A DNA stretch of 64,000 bases, taken from the NCBI GenBank assembly GCA_005784505.1, contig VCAZ01000202.1:483640-547639 (forward strand), given 5' to 3'. This DNA comes from Bagarius yarrelli (taxonomy: Eukaryota > Chordata > Actinopteri > Siluriformes > Sisoridae). Below, one piece after another: positions 46,542-59,699 of the stretch; positions within the stretch are counted from its first letter, which is position 1; the number at the start of each line of letters is the position of its first letter. The position numbers and the translations under genes are program-made. Under the pieces are notes generated by a model. The model made no database searches, had not been told where the DNA came from, and saw nothing but the letters and a program-made list of their open reading frames with translations.

Positions 46542-49500
46542 TTAGTCCCGCTTTAGCTGCTGTTTCCAGGCCTCGTTCAAGTAAACCAGCCTCTTGTAGT
46601 TGAGCACAAGTAGAATGAAGTTCAGTGCATATGTAGTAATGCAGATGATGCAGAAGTCTTTCAGGACAAAGTAGAGGATGTAGGCCAGGTACACTGAGCC
46701 TATCACTGAGACGATGGAGGTGGTCATAAGAATCAGGGCAGCCATCGCGCTCACAGTCAAGCCTAAAGGACACACATGCTGGTTGGTTATAACAGCAACA
46801 TCAACTTCCTATAAAGGGCAATCAATTCATTTACATTTTCTTATTGGTCCAACTGGGCAGTTCAGGATTAGGGCCTTGCTTAGGGGCCCAGCAGTGGCAG
46901 CTTGGTGGTGCAAGGAAATAGAACTCACATTCCATCACATTAACCACTGAGCTCATGTTTTCTAATTATTTATTTGTGTTTTTTGGATCAACGTGATGAT
47001 CTAAAAGGTAATGATTTTACTGCATTTTAGGATGCCGTTCAAATTTTGTTCAATGTTTGGTGACACTTTAATTTTGGGACTAATTTTCCTCATCCAGTCC
47101 CGAACTATTAACTCCAAGTTTTTTTTGTTTATCAATAGTTAGTACGGTAGTTGTTCAGTTTAGGTATAGAGCAGAATGAGGGGGATCTTAAAATTCATTC
47201 ATACGGCATTAATATGTACTGTAGAAGTCCTAACGAACAGCCAACACGCTGGTAATAAGTACACTAATAAACAGCAAGTAATAAGAATTAGTCTATAGTC
47301 TAAAATGCTACAGTTTGTTTCTACACAAATTATTCTAAATAACCTTGCAGGCAATTATTCTCTAAGAAAAAAATTGAAAGGGAAAGGAAATGATGGATTT
47401 ATTGTCCTATCAGTTTCAATGGCTAGTTTATGGCAAACACAGGTGAAATTTAAAAATTGGTTATTAAATGATATTTCTATAATATGTAACAACAATAAAA
47501 ATAACTAATAATAAATCATATACAATAAAATATGTTTAATAAAAAAGCTAAAAAAAGAATTATGGTTACACCTAAAATAAATCTTTTTAATGTTTCTCCA
47601 CGTAAAAATGCAAAATTATGTGTTTTAAATTTACGATTGCATTATATTATTATTTTGGAGCAACTTATACCTTACGTCGATGTCCATGAATAAGTTTAGT
47701 GTGGCCAAAACTGTGGCCGATTTTCTGCCTAATGGGCAAGGATCCTATTCTGCTTACTATTTATTTATAATATAACTGTTGAAGAAAAATCAGGGGGAAA
47801 AGGGAGGGGGGTTGTTATGAGGAAGCAGTGTCTTAGTTCTAGGGGCAGTAATGACAGTAATAAATTATATCTCTTGGTTATTGGGCACAATTTTGAAGGT
47901 TTGTGCAACAGCACCAACAAGCTGCCAATATTGAGCCCTTACGCAAGGCCCTTAACCCCTTTCGGCTTTAGCATTTGCTGTATGCTATGTTTTGACCCCA
48001 ACTTTTGATAATAGTAAAACTGTTATGTAATGTATAAGAAATAAATGGATTAATTCTAGTTAATTTTAGGCCATTTTTAAATTTTTTTCTTTTCTGAACC
48101 CGTTCTTATAAAAAAAAAAATAGTCTGTCAAGAATTAGCCTATTTCCAAAGATATTTCAGGCGATACACTGCAATAACACAACATTACTGCTTCATACAT
48201 CATATTATTTCATCACATCTGAACTTGTACCTACCTAAAAAAAAAATCTGGATCTAAAATCTTTCCAAATAAAAAATGTCTGCAATGAGAAATCGGAATG
48301 GTGAAAGATGAAAGATGTCCGACCTTTTGCCAAGTGGCACTGTTATGACCCGAGTACACGCGTCTTCTTTGCATTGTGTTCTTCTTTAAGGTCATCTATT
48401 CATAGATCCAGCATTGCAATAAGGACAAAGGACAGATAGCGAGAGGGTACGACGCTAACGTGAAACGAAGTGAAACTTAATAGAAGGTGCAGTAAGTTTA
48501 AATCAGAACTGGAGTAAAAACAAGATTCTAAAATTAACACAAATAAACGTAATCGGTTTTAGATTTGTAACATACATATTTATTTGTATTCATTTGAAGT
48601 TTATTTTATTCAATTTGCTACAGTTTGTAGTAGCATATCAAGAGAAAATAAGCTATAAGAACCGGAATGTGTTTTCCAGAAATAAACAATTGATAAATTC
48701 TTTTTTGTAATATGACGCGTATTAAATTTAAGCGGCAATAATGTTTAATGGTGACACATGACTGGACGTATTAAAATGTCAGTACGGAACAATAGAGGTG
48801 TGACTCGAATGTCTAAAAGATAATCGACAAAAATTGTCTCACCTGTGTTATGCATGTAATTTAAGCCTGTTATTGTTTTCCCCCTGAAACTTTTGTCCTT
48901 CAACTGTTTATAAACCATCGAACAGAATTTTTTGTCAAAACAATTACATTAAAATTAAACCATATTTATGTAATCAACTTTTAATTTTTAAAACTATTGT
49001 TAAACATTTTGCTGGGTCAGGATTTTAAAAGGCACATATGAAGTTTCTTCTTTAGCCGATTAAGACATAAATATGCTGCACCTTTAGTATGTCCAGTAAT
49101 GACTAATAAAACAAAATAGACTTTTAAAGTAACTCATGACAAAGTAAAGATCATCCTTAGATTGACTGTAGAAATAATTATATGAGGATTTTTCTGAAAG
49201 GAAACAGAATCGTTATTGTCATAACTTGAACGTCGGTCTTGACCGTGTAACTTTGCTGCTTGCATAATTGTATTTTCCGCCGTCTCCTTGTTTTTAAAAA
49301 ACGTGGATAGACAAAAAAAAACCTCGACTAACTATGGGATTTTTGGTAGCCAGAAAAAACACATTCGGAAGAGGAAAGATGGACCTATTAGAAAAATGTT
49401 ATAGTTTAGGATACATTTTCCTGAAGTTGCATAATAAACTTTACATTTTAAATTGGTTTTAACAACTCCTTTTTCTTTAACATAGTTTCACAATAAAAGT

Positions 49501-52500
49501 CTGAACGATTGTCTTCACAGACGCATTTAACAAATGATCATGATCATCATAACCTATTGTTGTCTCTAAATAAAGACTCACTAACCAGGCCCTTGATAGA
49601 GTCTGTTAGATGAGTCGAATCCCTCAAGATTGGCATAATTAAAATGGTGTCGTTTCGTGCTGGCAGTGAGCCGGATTTCTAGGTTTTATTATAACAACTG
49701 TGACGAGATGAATCTGTTTCTGGATCAGTAGAAAGGGTAGCTAAAGCATGTCTGGCAAGTGAACTATTTGGCGCCATGAAGCATTGGCCATCCTTCAACT
49801 TAAAATAAAAAAAAAAAAGGCATGATATAGCAGAGTACTTACCTAATAACAACTGAAAGACATAAAACAACAGTCCGTAGACACTGTTTGGCTGATTTAT
49901 TGCACTGTTGTTACCAAAGATGGACCCCAACAAACCGAATCCTCGACCCCATCTAAGAAAAAGAGGAAACACACAGACAGGTTTATATGGTTTATGGTTT
50001 ATGAAGGAAAAGCAATTTTATCCGAAGGTTACAATCAATGTCTTCTCTTTTTTGGAACACGGAAGAACAGCAAGGAAATCTTTGGCCTGAATAAGAAGAA
50101 AAGTCACGAGCTGATGAACAAAACAGTGAAATGTACTAATAGAAGTAGAACGCCGCTTCCCCTTGAGCGATCCCAACGTTATCTTTAGCCCTAATTACGT
50201 CATCTGGGATAATTAAAGGAAGCTTTTAACACAATCGCATCAAATTTATCACCTACAAGAATTAATATATCAGGAAGGAGTACTTTAGAGAACGGTAATC
50301 TAACATGATTACCAGCGCTGGTACACATGCCCCCTTGGTACACATGATAGGACTTATCAGTATCTTAATTCCACCCTGGACCTGAGGAAGAGTTGCCAAG
50401 GTACAACGTCTGTCTGAATTTTTTTTTCCTGTAGCTGTAAGAACTAGGAGAAGGTACGTAACATACTACAAGGTTGTGCGACACGCCTAGATGCTGTAAC
50501 TAAATCTCACTGCCTGCTTCCCCGCAACGTTAATTAACGGCACATTCTGACCTCATAAATAAAATGATCCATTGCTATATTCAGTGAAAGTTCAGTGATT
50601 TAATTGCTGATGCTGAAACCACCTTTACATGCCAAACCGTGTAAAAGTACATATCAAGAAAAACTGCCTCATAGCTATTACTTGTTTTCTTTTATTGATG
50701 GACGAGACACAAGTTCACAGTTTGTATCCTGGCGATAACTAAACCCTGCTTTTAGATCGAGGTAGAGAAACATTTTGCATTTTTAATCTAAATTCAGGGT
50801 AACTTTTTCTCAGGGATATAAAAGCATTCCAGTGCCTGTTGCTTTAAATGCTAATGTGCTTGCTCACCTCACCCCTCTGTTCTGTGTGGCATTTTCACCC
50901 GACTCACTTAGACTGTTGCCTTGGCAACTGTTTAAGTTATCGTTTGAGAAAAGATTGGCATTGGGAGGTTCTGAAGACACATCTGTGCAACCACAACGCT
51001 TTAACCCGGAATCCAAACCTGGAACAAGTTGACGCTGCCAAAGAAGTTTAGCAATTAAGGCTTGAACAGACCTTTTCTGAATGATTAGTTAAGTTAATGA
51101 CCTTCTGATCTATTGTCGTATGTACTAGCAAGGTAGCGTACTTGGCACGATGCAAACGAGATGTGTTTACTGAAATGCAGTTTATTGACAGATATACGTC
51201 TATATATTACAGTTAATAGTCATGAAATACTGTTGCGATGTGTAACATTATCTAGTCAGTGCTAGGTCTGCCTTAGCTGCAAGACTAACATAACTTCATG
51301 GCATAAATGATGGGTCTAGCAGGGGGTCTTCGGTGGCTCAGATGTCAGAGGATTAAATGACGACTGCTGTGTTTATTACACCCAACAGGTGCACACCACC
51401 ATCGCTTAGGTGACATTCGGCTTCAGAAACAATGGAAGCTATTTTACAGCTCATTCAGGGCGGATCTAAGCTGAAACGGAAGCGTCAAACAACAGTCATG
51501 GGAGCGTCTTCGATCTGTGTGACGTCACAAAGACAGGGTATCTGAGAAATGGCATTATTTATATGGTGGTTGTGTACACACACTGACAAAACACATTTTA
51601 ATTTCAAACGACTTGTAAAATAAACGTTGCATCTGATGACCCTTTAAAGAAAATTGCTGAAAGAGCAAGTGCTGGATATCAAGCACCTGGTTAACTTGGC
51701 ACTGAACCTAAAAAGTTCTAAAAAATTGTGAAAGACAATTTAATGGGGATTTAGACCCAATAAAAGATGTTTTATTTCCTTATGGATGCGAAATCAGAAC
51801 CCAAGGGAATGTAGGGGTGGGAATCTCTATGCTCTTTTACGATTCGATTTGGATTCAGAAAGCTGTAATAAAGAACCAGGACTGGGTCCATAAATTATAT
51901 CACAAATATATATCGAATTTTACTCGATATGGATTAAAACCTGTTAACATTCCACAGTCCTTCCTGTGGGACACTGCGCTCCATGAGTGTAATCTTTGTG
52001 TCGTAAAGCACTCAGAAAGAAAAAAAAAATTAAAAGTATTACATATCTTTGGAAAGATGAGTTTCTTCTGATTGAAAAACTCAAGCAATTTTCAGATCAG
52101 TGGGTTTTTTTTCAGACCTCCAACAGTCAAACATACGTTCACAAACCCCTCATCTATGAAGCCATCGATACATAAAATTCCAACCAATGCAGTGAAATAT
52201 GATGTCCAGACACATTTATATGTCGATAAACATCCACGAAAGTAGCAGAAGCTGAGCTAAAAATAGGAGACTGAATCGTGACGCCTGAACACGAGACAAA
52301 AGCTTGTGTGCCTTGGCCTGTTAAACATGGCATTCAGACAGTTTTGATAATAAAAGTACCTAAATGCATAGACTACGTAGTATTAGATTTCGGATAGAGC
52401 CTAAATCTTTTTCAGTGATATGCTATCATACGTGAGCACCACAGACTCTCCAGGCGCTACACTTGCATGCATTAGAGTTCCCGACTTTTGTGTTCCATCA

Positions 52501-55500
52501 ACATCACGTTAATAATTAACATTTAGAAATAGAAAATCAATGTTCCACATCGCAATGCATCTCAGAATGATTTTTTTTAACCACGCCTAGAAGTAGTTGG
52601 AGTAAAATGTCAAATTGTAAATAGCCAGGATTGACCGCTAACTTCCCAGGAAAAATCATGTAAAATAGGAAATTTTGTTTACCTGGAAATTACAATCAAA
52701 GACGCCTAACTATCTCAAGCATTAAAAAGTCTCTTGCTTTACCCTCTCAACTGCAATTTTAAAGCAAAGTGAGTGCCTTCCACTGCCCTGTGGCACAGCA
52801 GGGGCAGCCATGTTTTTTAATGCTGTTTGCCTGAATTCTTGTCTCACAGCAGTCATTAATTTTAAAAGGTAGCCACCTAATGACGGGAAAGAGCTGGTGG
52901 GTGGGAAAGTGAAGGGTGACTAAACTGTGGAGAAAAAGAAAAGTGGGGACTCGCAGCCTAAACATATAAACTGCTTTTTTTCAGAAATTTGGAAAGCTGA
53001 AAATTAAATTAAAAGAAAAAAGATGATGAAGAAGAAGAAAATCAAGTGGTTAGGATGCTTGGCCCCCTTTATTAAAAGCCCCTACATTCTAGCAGGTTGT
53101 TCCCCTTGTTTTATTTTTTGTCCAAATTGTAATATACTCTTTTTTTTTTTTTAATATACTAGCAAAAGCAAAGCAATATTGCCCTTTACACTCCAAAGCC
53201 CTAAAGTCTTGTCTTAGTCTCAAACAATCCCCTGTCAAAAAAATAAAGACATTTAATTACATCTGATAGAAAAAATAGAACTTTTCCATACCTTAGAACT
53301 GTTATACTAATCAAAATAAAGTGTCTTGTGTGACTGTGTTAAATACTAAAAACACAATAAGGACTTTTAACTTGTTGCAAATTTACCCTCAAACTGTAAA
53401 CCAAGATGCAGATGGAAAACCAGGCCATGCTGTTACTGTTCAACATTTCCAGACTGTGGGCTTGTGACATTTTTTACACAATCGTCCTTAGTGTTTGCTT
53501 AATCAATCCAAAAAAAAAAAAAAAAGACAAACTAATTCCATTCTGCAACTCCGCTTATAACCCGAATAGCTGCTCTGTAAAAGAAAGCTGTTTTCTTTGT
53601 GTAGGCAGTGAGGCAACAAATGGCAAGGTGTGCCAACACAACAGATAAACTAAGAATTATATAAGCACCATATGGCCAAACGTATTGGCGACACCTGACC
53701 ACCACCAAGTGTGGAGATCTTGTCTTATTGTTTCTCCTATAATAACACACACTTATGAAAAAACTTACTGTCCATTTAACTGTGGGAATTTGTTTATTCC
53801 CCCATAAGAGAGTATGGGGTGCAGTCGGTGTTCCAGTTCAACCAGAAGGTGTTTAAATGGGTTGGATCAGAGTCATGACTCTTTGCAGGACACAGCATGT
53901 CTTTATGGAGCTTAGGGGTTTTGTGCACAGGTTCATTGTCATGCCAGAAGTGTCTTAGTTTCAGTAAATGTCCTTTAAAAGGAGCTCTTAGCAATAAGAT
54001 TCGTTCCATTTCTACACAAACCTTTCCAAAGTCAACACCACTTGACGAATATCAATTACATGCTGATATAAAGTGTGACGAGCCAAACGGTACACAGATC
54101 ACATCGAAAACCACTCACAGTTCAGGAAGAGGGATTTATTTAGAAATAAAATGAGTGATTAAATAAACAAGATAAGAAAAATTATTCCCATGTCCACAAC
54201 TGTAAGCACGAGAACAGTCGGACAAGCCGAAAAAGCTCAATAACACCTCATACACCGGTATATATGTTAATATGATTTTTAGCATCTTAACGAAATGTCT
54301 ATAAAATAACTTGATTAACAATTATCATTAGTAGTTTTAAATAACTCACCAATTTACACCCCACCCTTCTGTTCTGTGGGGCGTTTCCACTGCACCAAAA
54401 CCATTCGAAATTATTTATTTAATGACTTATTAATCATTTACAGACACCGTAATATAGTTTTTTTAGCATGGTATGCTTACAGACAACATGCACAGTTTGT
54501 AACGAAGACAATCGTCTTTAACGCACTGTTCATTATAAATATAACAATCCATAATTATCCTTACAGCCATACCAGGTTGCACACCCAGCCTACACCTGCA
54601 CCTCATCGGTTCATCACAAATCACTCACCCTATTTATAACCAAGCCTTTTACTCAGTCACTGTCTGCTTCCAGACGTTATATGTTTGTTTGCATCCTCGC
54701 CAATCATTAGCATCCGGCTACCGACCTGTTCGTCCGATTTACATCAAAAGATACAGATCATACTAGCACCAAGCTAACTTTTCTCTGCTTCCTGCCTTCC
54801 ACACTTGTAAATAAAGCGACCCGTTGCGCTGGAGAGACCCGTTATCTCTGGCTCCTACCTGGTTACTTCATGACAGTGACATTGAGATGGCTGTACATAG
54901 CAAAGATTAGATAACAATGATCTCTAAGAATTTACACTTTAGCTGCATTCATTGTGAAACTTGCTAACTGTAGCACATTGTTAGAAAGAGGCAATTGGCA
55001 AAAAAAAAAAAAAAAAAAAAAACACACACAAAAAACACAAAAAAAATTACACTCACGCATTCAGGTCGATCGAGGGCATTTCACATCTGGGCCAGGGTTG
55101 CCACTCTGGGCCAGGGTTGCCATTTTAAAAGTGAAGATCTCCAGCCCCAACTACAGAGTAAAACCCATCCACTTATATAAAAAAAGATACCAGCCCAAAA
55201 TAAGTTTAAGTTTTAACTTAAAAATAAAAATAAATAGATAAACTCCTGTAAGTTCAATCAAACAGCCGCCCAGTTTATATTTAAAACTGGCCCAAACACA
55301 CACGGATTCGGCTTCGTTTACAATCCAATATATTCTCCGACTATATGAGTCTGGTGTCTTTTTCCATGTTGGACTGCAACTGTAGAAATGTTTACAGTTC
55401 AATTTAAATGAAAGCAATTAAATGTAGAAAGATCTAAGCACATGTTTGAGAAGCGTTGAATATCAAACGTCCTAATGTAAAATACAAACGTTTCCAGAAT

Positions 55501-58500
55501 GTATAGTCAGACTGAGGACTTCCATAGGATTACCGTTACGTTCATTCGTGTCTGACTAATAAGGGAGGTGACAAGGCTCTTTCTCCATCAACACACAGAC
55601 AGACCTTTACCCGAGATACTGTAGAGTGGAAAAACTCGGCGATGTGTGTTTTGCCTTCCAGAGAATGAGAACGCTGTAAATAAAATAGACCGGGTAAGCC
55701 GATCCATGTAAGCGAATCTGAAGTGAGAGGATGTAACCTTTCCCGTGACATGCTGTACCCTCTTTGTAATACGCAACACTGTCGCTTTCGACAGTGACTC
55801 TGATAGGGTGTCTCCTCGCAAGCTTCACTACACTTCATGCTAGAGAAAAGAAAAAAAAACCCATGGAGACATGATCCTGACCTACTGTAATAAAGTTAAC
55901 ACATTGTTTTTTGTTGCTTTTTTTTTTTTTATGTGATCTTGAAGTCTGAGTCGATATTTGACACCGATCTGATCTTAAATTCCTCACAGTAATCACGTGA
56001 CTGTATACTAGGGATCGATTGATTGATTATCAGGCTGGACGATTATTAGAACTGATATTAGGTACTTTTATGATTATCGGTATCAACCTTTTTTAAAGCC
56101 GATTTTCTGCTAAAATAGTTATATTTTAAAATGTGCTCTTTGGCCCTGATGAGCAGAGAAAATGCGAGCTCACTGGGTGGCAGATCTGCTTTCTGCCCCA
56201 TCACCTGGTGCTGCTGGATTGGGGCTACTAACTGTTACATCAGGGAGCCATTCCATTTATCTGCCATTATTTGTTTATTTGTTGCGTGTTTATTCTTAAT
56301 GATTAGGATAATCGTTTTTGTTACAGAAAGCTATATATTATTATTATTATCAAAAACAAATTTTTATTATAACAGTTCTCAGAATTAAAAATATGTTTAA
56401 AAGCATTCAAAGAAAGTCTTTCTCTAAAACAACCCTTGTTTTTAGATATATTTAGCATAAATATCGGTTAGCAGTTCTACAATAAACTGTCTCAGCATTA
56501 GAACTAAAACAAAAAAAAATTGTCAGCAAATACTGTTGTTGTCGTGTAGTCATTTGATCTCATGTGACCTAAACGAACAGGCCAGCAATATCGCAATCGG
56601 ATCGCTACGGCGTCGCAGCTCTGAAGTGCAACGCAGCTCTCCAGAATGCTAGAAGAAGAGAAAGCAGCACGATTTATGACTGACGGACTGCAAGCGAATT
56701 CGAACCTGCAAAGAATGGCAACGTTTTCAAAAATTTACAACCCAGAATGTCGTTCCATTTTATAGTAGCATAACATGCATGTTAAAAACACTGGAGGAGA
56801 AGAAGAGACGCGAGAGTGCTACAGATAAAGCTAACAATCTTTTTGGGGAATGCAATAATATTAATAGGACAGTGGTGGCTCAATGGTTAAGGCGCTGAGT
56901 TGCTGATCTGGAGACCAGGAAGAGCTGGGGTTCAAGCCCCACCACTGCCAACTGTTGATCTGAAGACCGGAAACACCTGGGTGCAAGCCAACCACTGCTA
57001 ACTGACCTTTCTTCACTTTGATTCAGCACTTGATTATTTACTGTTTGTTTTTTTATCGAAAGGATCTCGTCTTAGAAATAAAGCTCCTGATGCTAAACTC
57101 GTACTAAGATTCGCTTACGTTCGCATTCAGTTTTTGTCTTTTTGTTTATTTTAATTGTTTCTTCTATGTTTAATTAGTTCAAAGTTCATTAAAAAAAAAA
57201 AAAAACGCCGAAATGATTTTCTTGTTTTTAGTTATTAGTTAGAATATGTAATTTAACATTTTAACCCATCACAAAAAGTGAATAATCATTCAAAACATAC
57301 TGATTGGTCGTTGAAATAATTCACAATCGGTCGATTATTTGTTCTAATAATTATTTGTTGCAGCATTAGTAGGCATCGGCCCTGAAAAACACATATCGGT
57401 CGTCCTCTACTCTATACAGCCGTACTGATGGGGGGGGAAAACACTACACATGTGATGGCAGGACATTACATATAAATGTGTCGTGTCACAGATTACAATA
57501 GAAAACCTGCACCAAATCCGACCTGATACACAATCAGCCAGTATCGACATCTTCAACACAGGAGCTGAACTGATAATGAGCTTTTTGTCTGGATTTGATA
57601 ACAAAACTTTTCTGCTGTAATCATGACAGCCTGTAGACACAAGAGACAATCTGTCCCACAGCGATTATTTCTATAACAGCAGATCTGATTGTACAACTTA
57701 CTACTTTCTTTTTAAATCATGGTATTACATTAACATATATATATATATATATTTATAGTAATAAGTGTCCAAGCAGTGCAGCTTTCCTCATTAGTCCAAA
57801 TGCACCTATTGTTGTTTAAAGGAACCAGAAAAAACACCTCACACACATCATCAGTGGAAACACAGGTTAGTCACGTGAACACGTGTTTCCACTTACCTTT
57901 TTTTCGCACACGTTCATAAACCACCTCACTTGAGCAAATTGGGGATTTTTTTTTTCTTAAAATTTGCTTCTTTTATCAATTGTTTTTTCTTTAAATTCTT
58001 TAAAATGAGCGATAGAAACATAAGAAATAATGCTTATGTGCTAAATATCACGACTATTTTAAAAATATTACAACTTTATTTGAAAAATGTTGACTATATT
58101 CTCAATATTACGAATAAATTCTAAATATTGTGACGGTAAAATTTCGACTCAGTCCTAAATATCGTGACTTTATTTCAGAAATATCGACTATATTCTAAAC
58201 ATTACGGCTTCATTTTAGAAAATTTTGACTATATTCTAAATATTACGACTTTAACGTCGCAGGTTTTTTACGTCATAAATAAGTTAGTCCAAAAAATAGG
58301 GGGAAAAAAAGCATCGGTGTCGCGGCTGATACTAAACACAATTCAAGGCGTATAAGGACTTAAAAAAAACCAAAAACAAATAAACTTTAAAGATTACTTT
58401 ATAGCTCATTTATTATTCTATAAACTTTAACACCACATACTACGACAAGGTAAAGAAATCAACATAAATCACTTTATGGTTCCGCCTTACAATTGAACCC

Positions 58501-59417
58501 GAGTCAGTCTGACAGCTAGCTAACTCTAATAACGCCCAACATCGTCCTATAAACAACTGAGCTAATTAATGAATGAAAACATAAAATATCTGACCAAAAC
58601 ATACATTATTAACAGTTTAATAAACATTTGTGCACATATTCACAGCCGAATTTCGTGGCTTATGGTTCATTTTAGGCGGCTAAGTGTCTGGAAAGCTAAC
58701 AATTCCCTGCTACACCAAACGTTATTTCGGTTCAGTAAAAATCGGTTCAGTCAGTCGTTCTGAGAGCGAATGAAAAAGAAAATATATTAAAACAACAGAT
58801 TTTACATTTTAAATTCGAGAATTTTCCAGGGTCACGCCGAATATCTGGCTATTAATAGCTATTAATTCTAGCTGACTGAAGCTGCAGGCTTAACGTAAAG
58901 GACGTCCATTGTTAGCTAGCTAGTTTTATAGAAAAATACTGTTTTTGTATTATTTACACGTTGGAAATAAATGTTTAACTGAAGTATATATGGATTATTA
59001 GAGTCACACCGAGCTAGCCAGCTTGCTAACACACACCATTGAGTCAGTACATATAAAGCGCTAATCTAAGTTAACGCGAAGTTGTTAAAACCCTGCTAGT
59101 TTTACCTCGCTCAGTAAAAGACTAACACACTAAACTAAACTAAACTAACTGATTCGTTAGATTTAAATTAACCTGATTTCTTGGACCTTCTTAGCTTAGC
59201 TGATTAGCTTAGCATGATTTACTTACCTTGAGCCGAAGACTTTGGAACAGCTGATCGAGTTGCTCAGGTCGCACATGGCCTGATAGTTCGCATCCCGAGA
59301 TTTCTCCCTTTCTACGTGAAACGCGTAGACGGACAGTAATATTCCTAACAGGCAGACGAGGAACCTGGCTATTCTTTCCCATCGAGGGGTGGACACTCTC
59401 AGGACGGGCGCCGCCAT
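46542..59417 (-). CDS. vkorc1l1: Vitamin K epoxide reductase complex subunit 1-like 1, 3 exons, 173 aa
   Basis: This four-helix ER membrane protein reduces vitamin K epoxide and vitamin K using a thiol relay. Exons on the minus strand: 59417-59227, 49952-49843, 46762-46542. They join to 522 nt in frame with GT-AG introns of about 9.3 and 3.1 kb. The start is MAAPVLRVSTPRWER, the VKORC1L1-type N-terminus. An in-frame ATG lies 90 nt upstream but would add an arginine-rich stretch unlike the family. The loop cysteines are C49 and C57 (CDLSNSISC). The active-site pair is C138-I-I-C141 (FCIICITTYA). The NQPNS motif is at 83-87. Human VKORC1L1 is 176 aa, so this is full length. The residues after the active site read TTYA, the form I associate with VKORC1 rather than human VKORC1L1 (TYV). 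The paralogue call rests on the N-terminus, the WGRGFGLL segment and the C-terminal NYKRLVYLNEAWK. The stop codon is followed at once by an A-rich run. The gene converges on gusb. Confidence 0.95.
46829..46957 (-). mobile_element. SINE family A in vkorc1l1 intron 2
   Basis: GGGCCTTGCTTAGGGGCCCA and TTAACCACTGAGCTCATG. Confidence 0.75.
47058..47300. mobile_element. Dispersed fish repeat (GGTGACACTTTA type)
   Basis: GGTGACACTTTAATTTTGGG, AACTATTAACTCC, GTTCAGTTTAGGTA and TAATAAGTACACTAATAAAC follow the order of an abundant fish non-autonomous repeat. Only the left end is evident. Confidence 0.5.
47301..49842. other. vkorc1l1 intron 2, remainder
   Basis: A SINE family B fragment occurs at 47905-48025 (GGCCCTTAACCCC, TTTTGACCCCAACTT). 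Otherwise AT-rich and unrecognised. Confidence 0.5.
49953..53667. other. vkorc1l1 intron 1, 3' part
   Basis: No exon-like segment was found. 51812-51880 (GGGGTGGGAATCTCTATGC) resembles a hAT-type left end without a partner. Poly-A and poly-T runs are scattered. Confidence 0.4.
53668..53961. mobile_element. Tc1-related repeat family C, opposite orientation
   Basis: ATATGGCCAAACGTATTGGC, GGTGTTCCAGTTCAACCAGA, GTCTTTATGGAGCTTAGGGG and TTCATTGTCATGCC are the reverse-strand text of the family, closest to the parental Tc1-like sequence. Confidence 0.65.
53962..56008. other. vkorc1l1 intron 1, middle part
   Basis: A poly-A run of about 22 bp at 55000-55021 is followed by AC repeats. No exon or family recognised. 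Confidence 0.45.
56009..57409. mobile_element. hAT-type transposon relic, 1.4 kb, in vkorc1l1 intron 1
   Basis: The ends TAGGGATCGATTGATTG and the complement of the right end (TAGAGGACGACCGATATG) correspond. Flanks CTGTATAC (56001-56008) and CTCTATAC (57410-57417) match at 7 of 8. No intact transposase is visible inside. A family B SINE sits within. Confidence 0.7.
56872..57005 (+). mobile_element. SINE family B head, partly duplicated
   Basis: CAGTGGTGGCTCAATGGTTA and GGGTTCAAGCCCCACCACTG, then a second head-like stretch GATCTGAAGACCGGAAACAC. Confidence 0.7.
57410..59226. other. vkorc1l1 intron 1, 5' part
   Basis: A tandem AT-rich array at 58031-58277 (units near TATTCTAAATATTACGACT) resembles 29755-30195. 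Otherwise unrecognised. Confidence 0.5.
58031..58277. repeat. AT-rich tandem array, AAATATTACGACTTTA-type units
   Basis: About ten imperfect units of 20-28 bp containing CTAAATATTACGAC and TTGACTATATT. Confidence 0.75.
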
Positions 59418-59570
59418 GTTGTTTCCCGGCCTTGCTCGCACACGCAGCCTATTCCGACCATTGGGCCCGCGGGAGCGGAGACGTGGAATAGCGTCGGTGC
59501 GCGCCACAGAGGCAGGGGCGTGTCCACCCGCGTCAGCGCTCTGTGGCCGGCAGGGGGCGCCAAAGAAATA
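59227..59570 (-). promoter_or_regulatory. CpG-rich first exon and promoter of vkorc1l1
   Basis: CpG dinucleotides and GC content rise sharply here against an AT-rich background, as in a CpG-island promoter. The vkorc1l1 start codon itself sits in a YY1-like AACATGGCGGC on the minus strand (59410-59420). No TATA box is evident. The island is short and its outer half (59460-59570) would be 5' UTR or promoter. Confidence 0.6.
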
Positions 59571-59699
59571 GCGCTCTTAAGCGTCTGATATATTTTCAAA
59601 ATTAGGAAGTCTTTTTTTGTACAGGAAAACGTCTCTTGCACCATACGATTAAAAGTTGAATTAGCCTATGACATAAAGTATAAATGCATAAAAAATGTA

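Noticed and set aside
59418..59507. Upstream in-frame ATG for vkorc1l1 (30 extra residues)
   Set aside because: The extension is arginine-rich and unlike the family, whose members start MAAPV.
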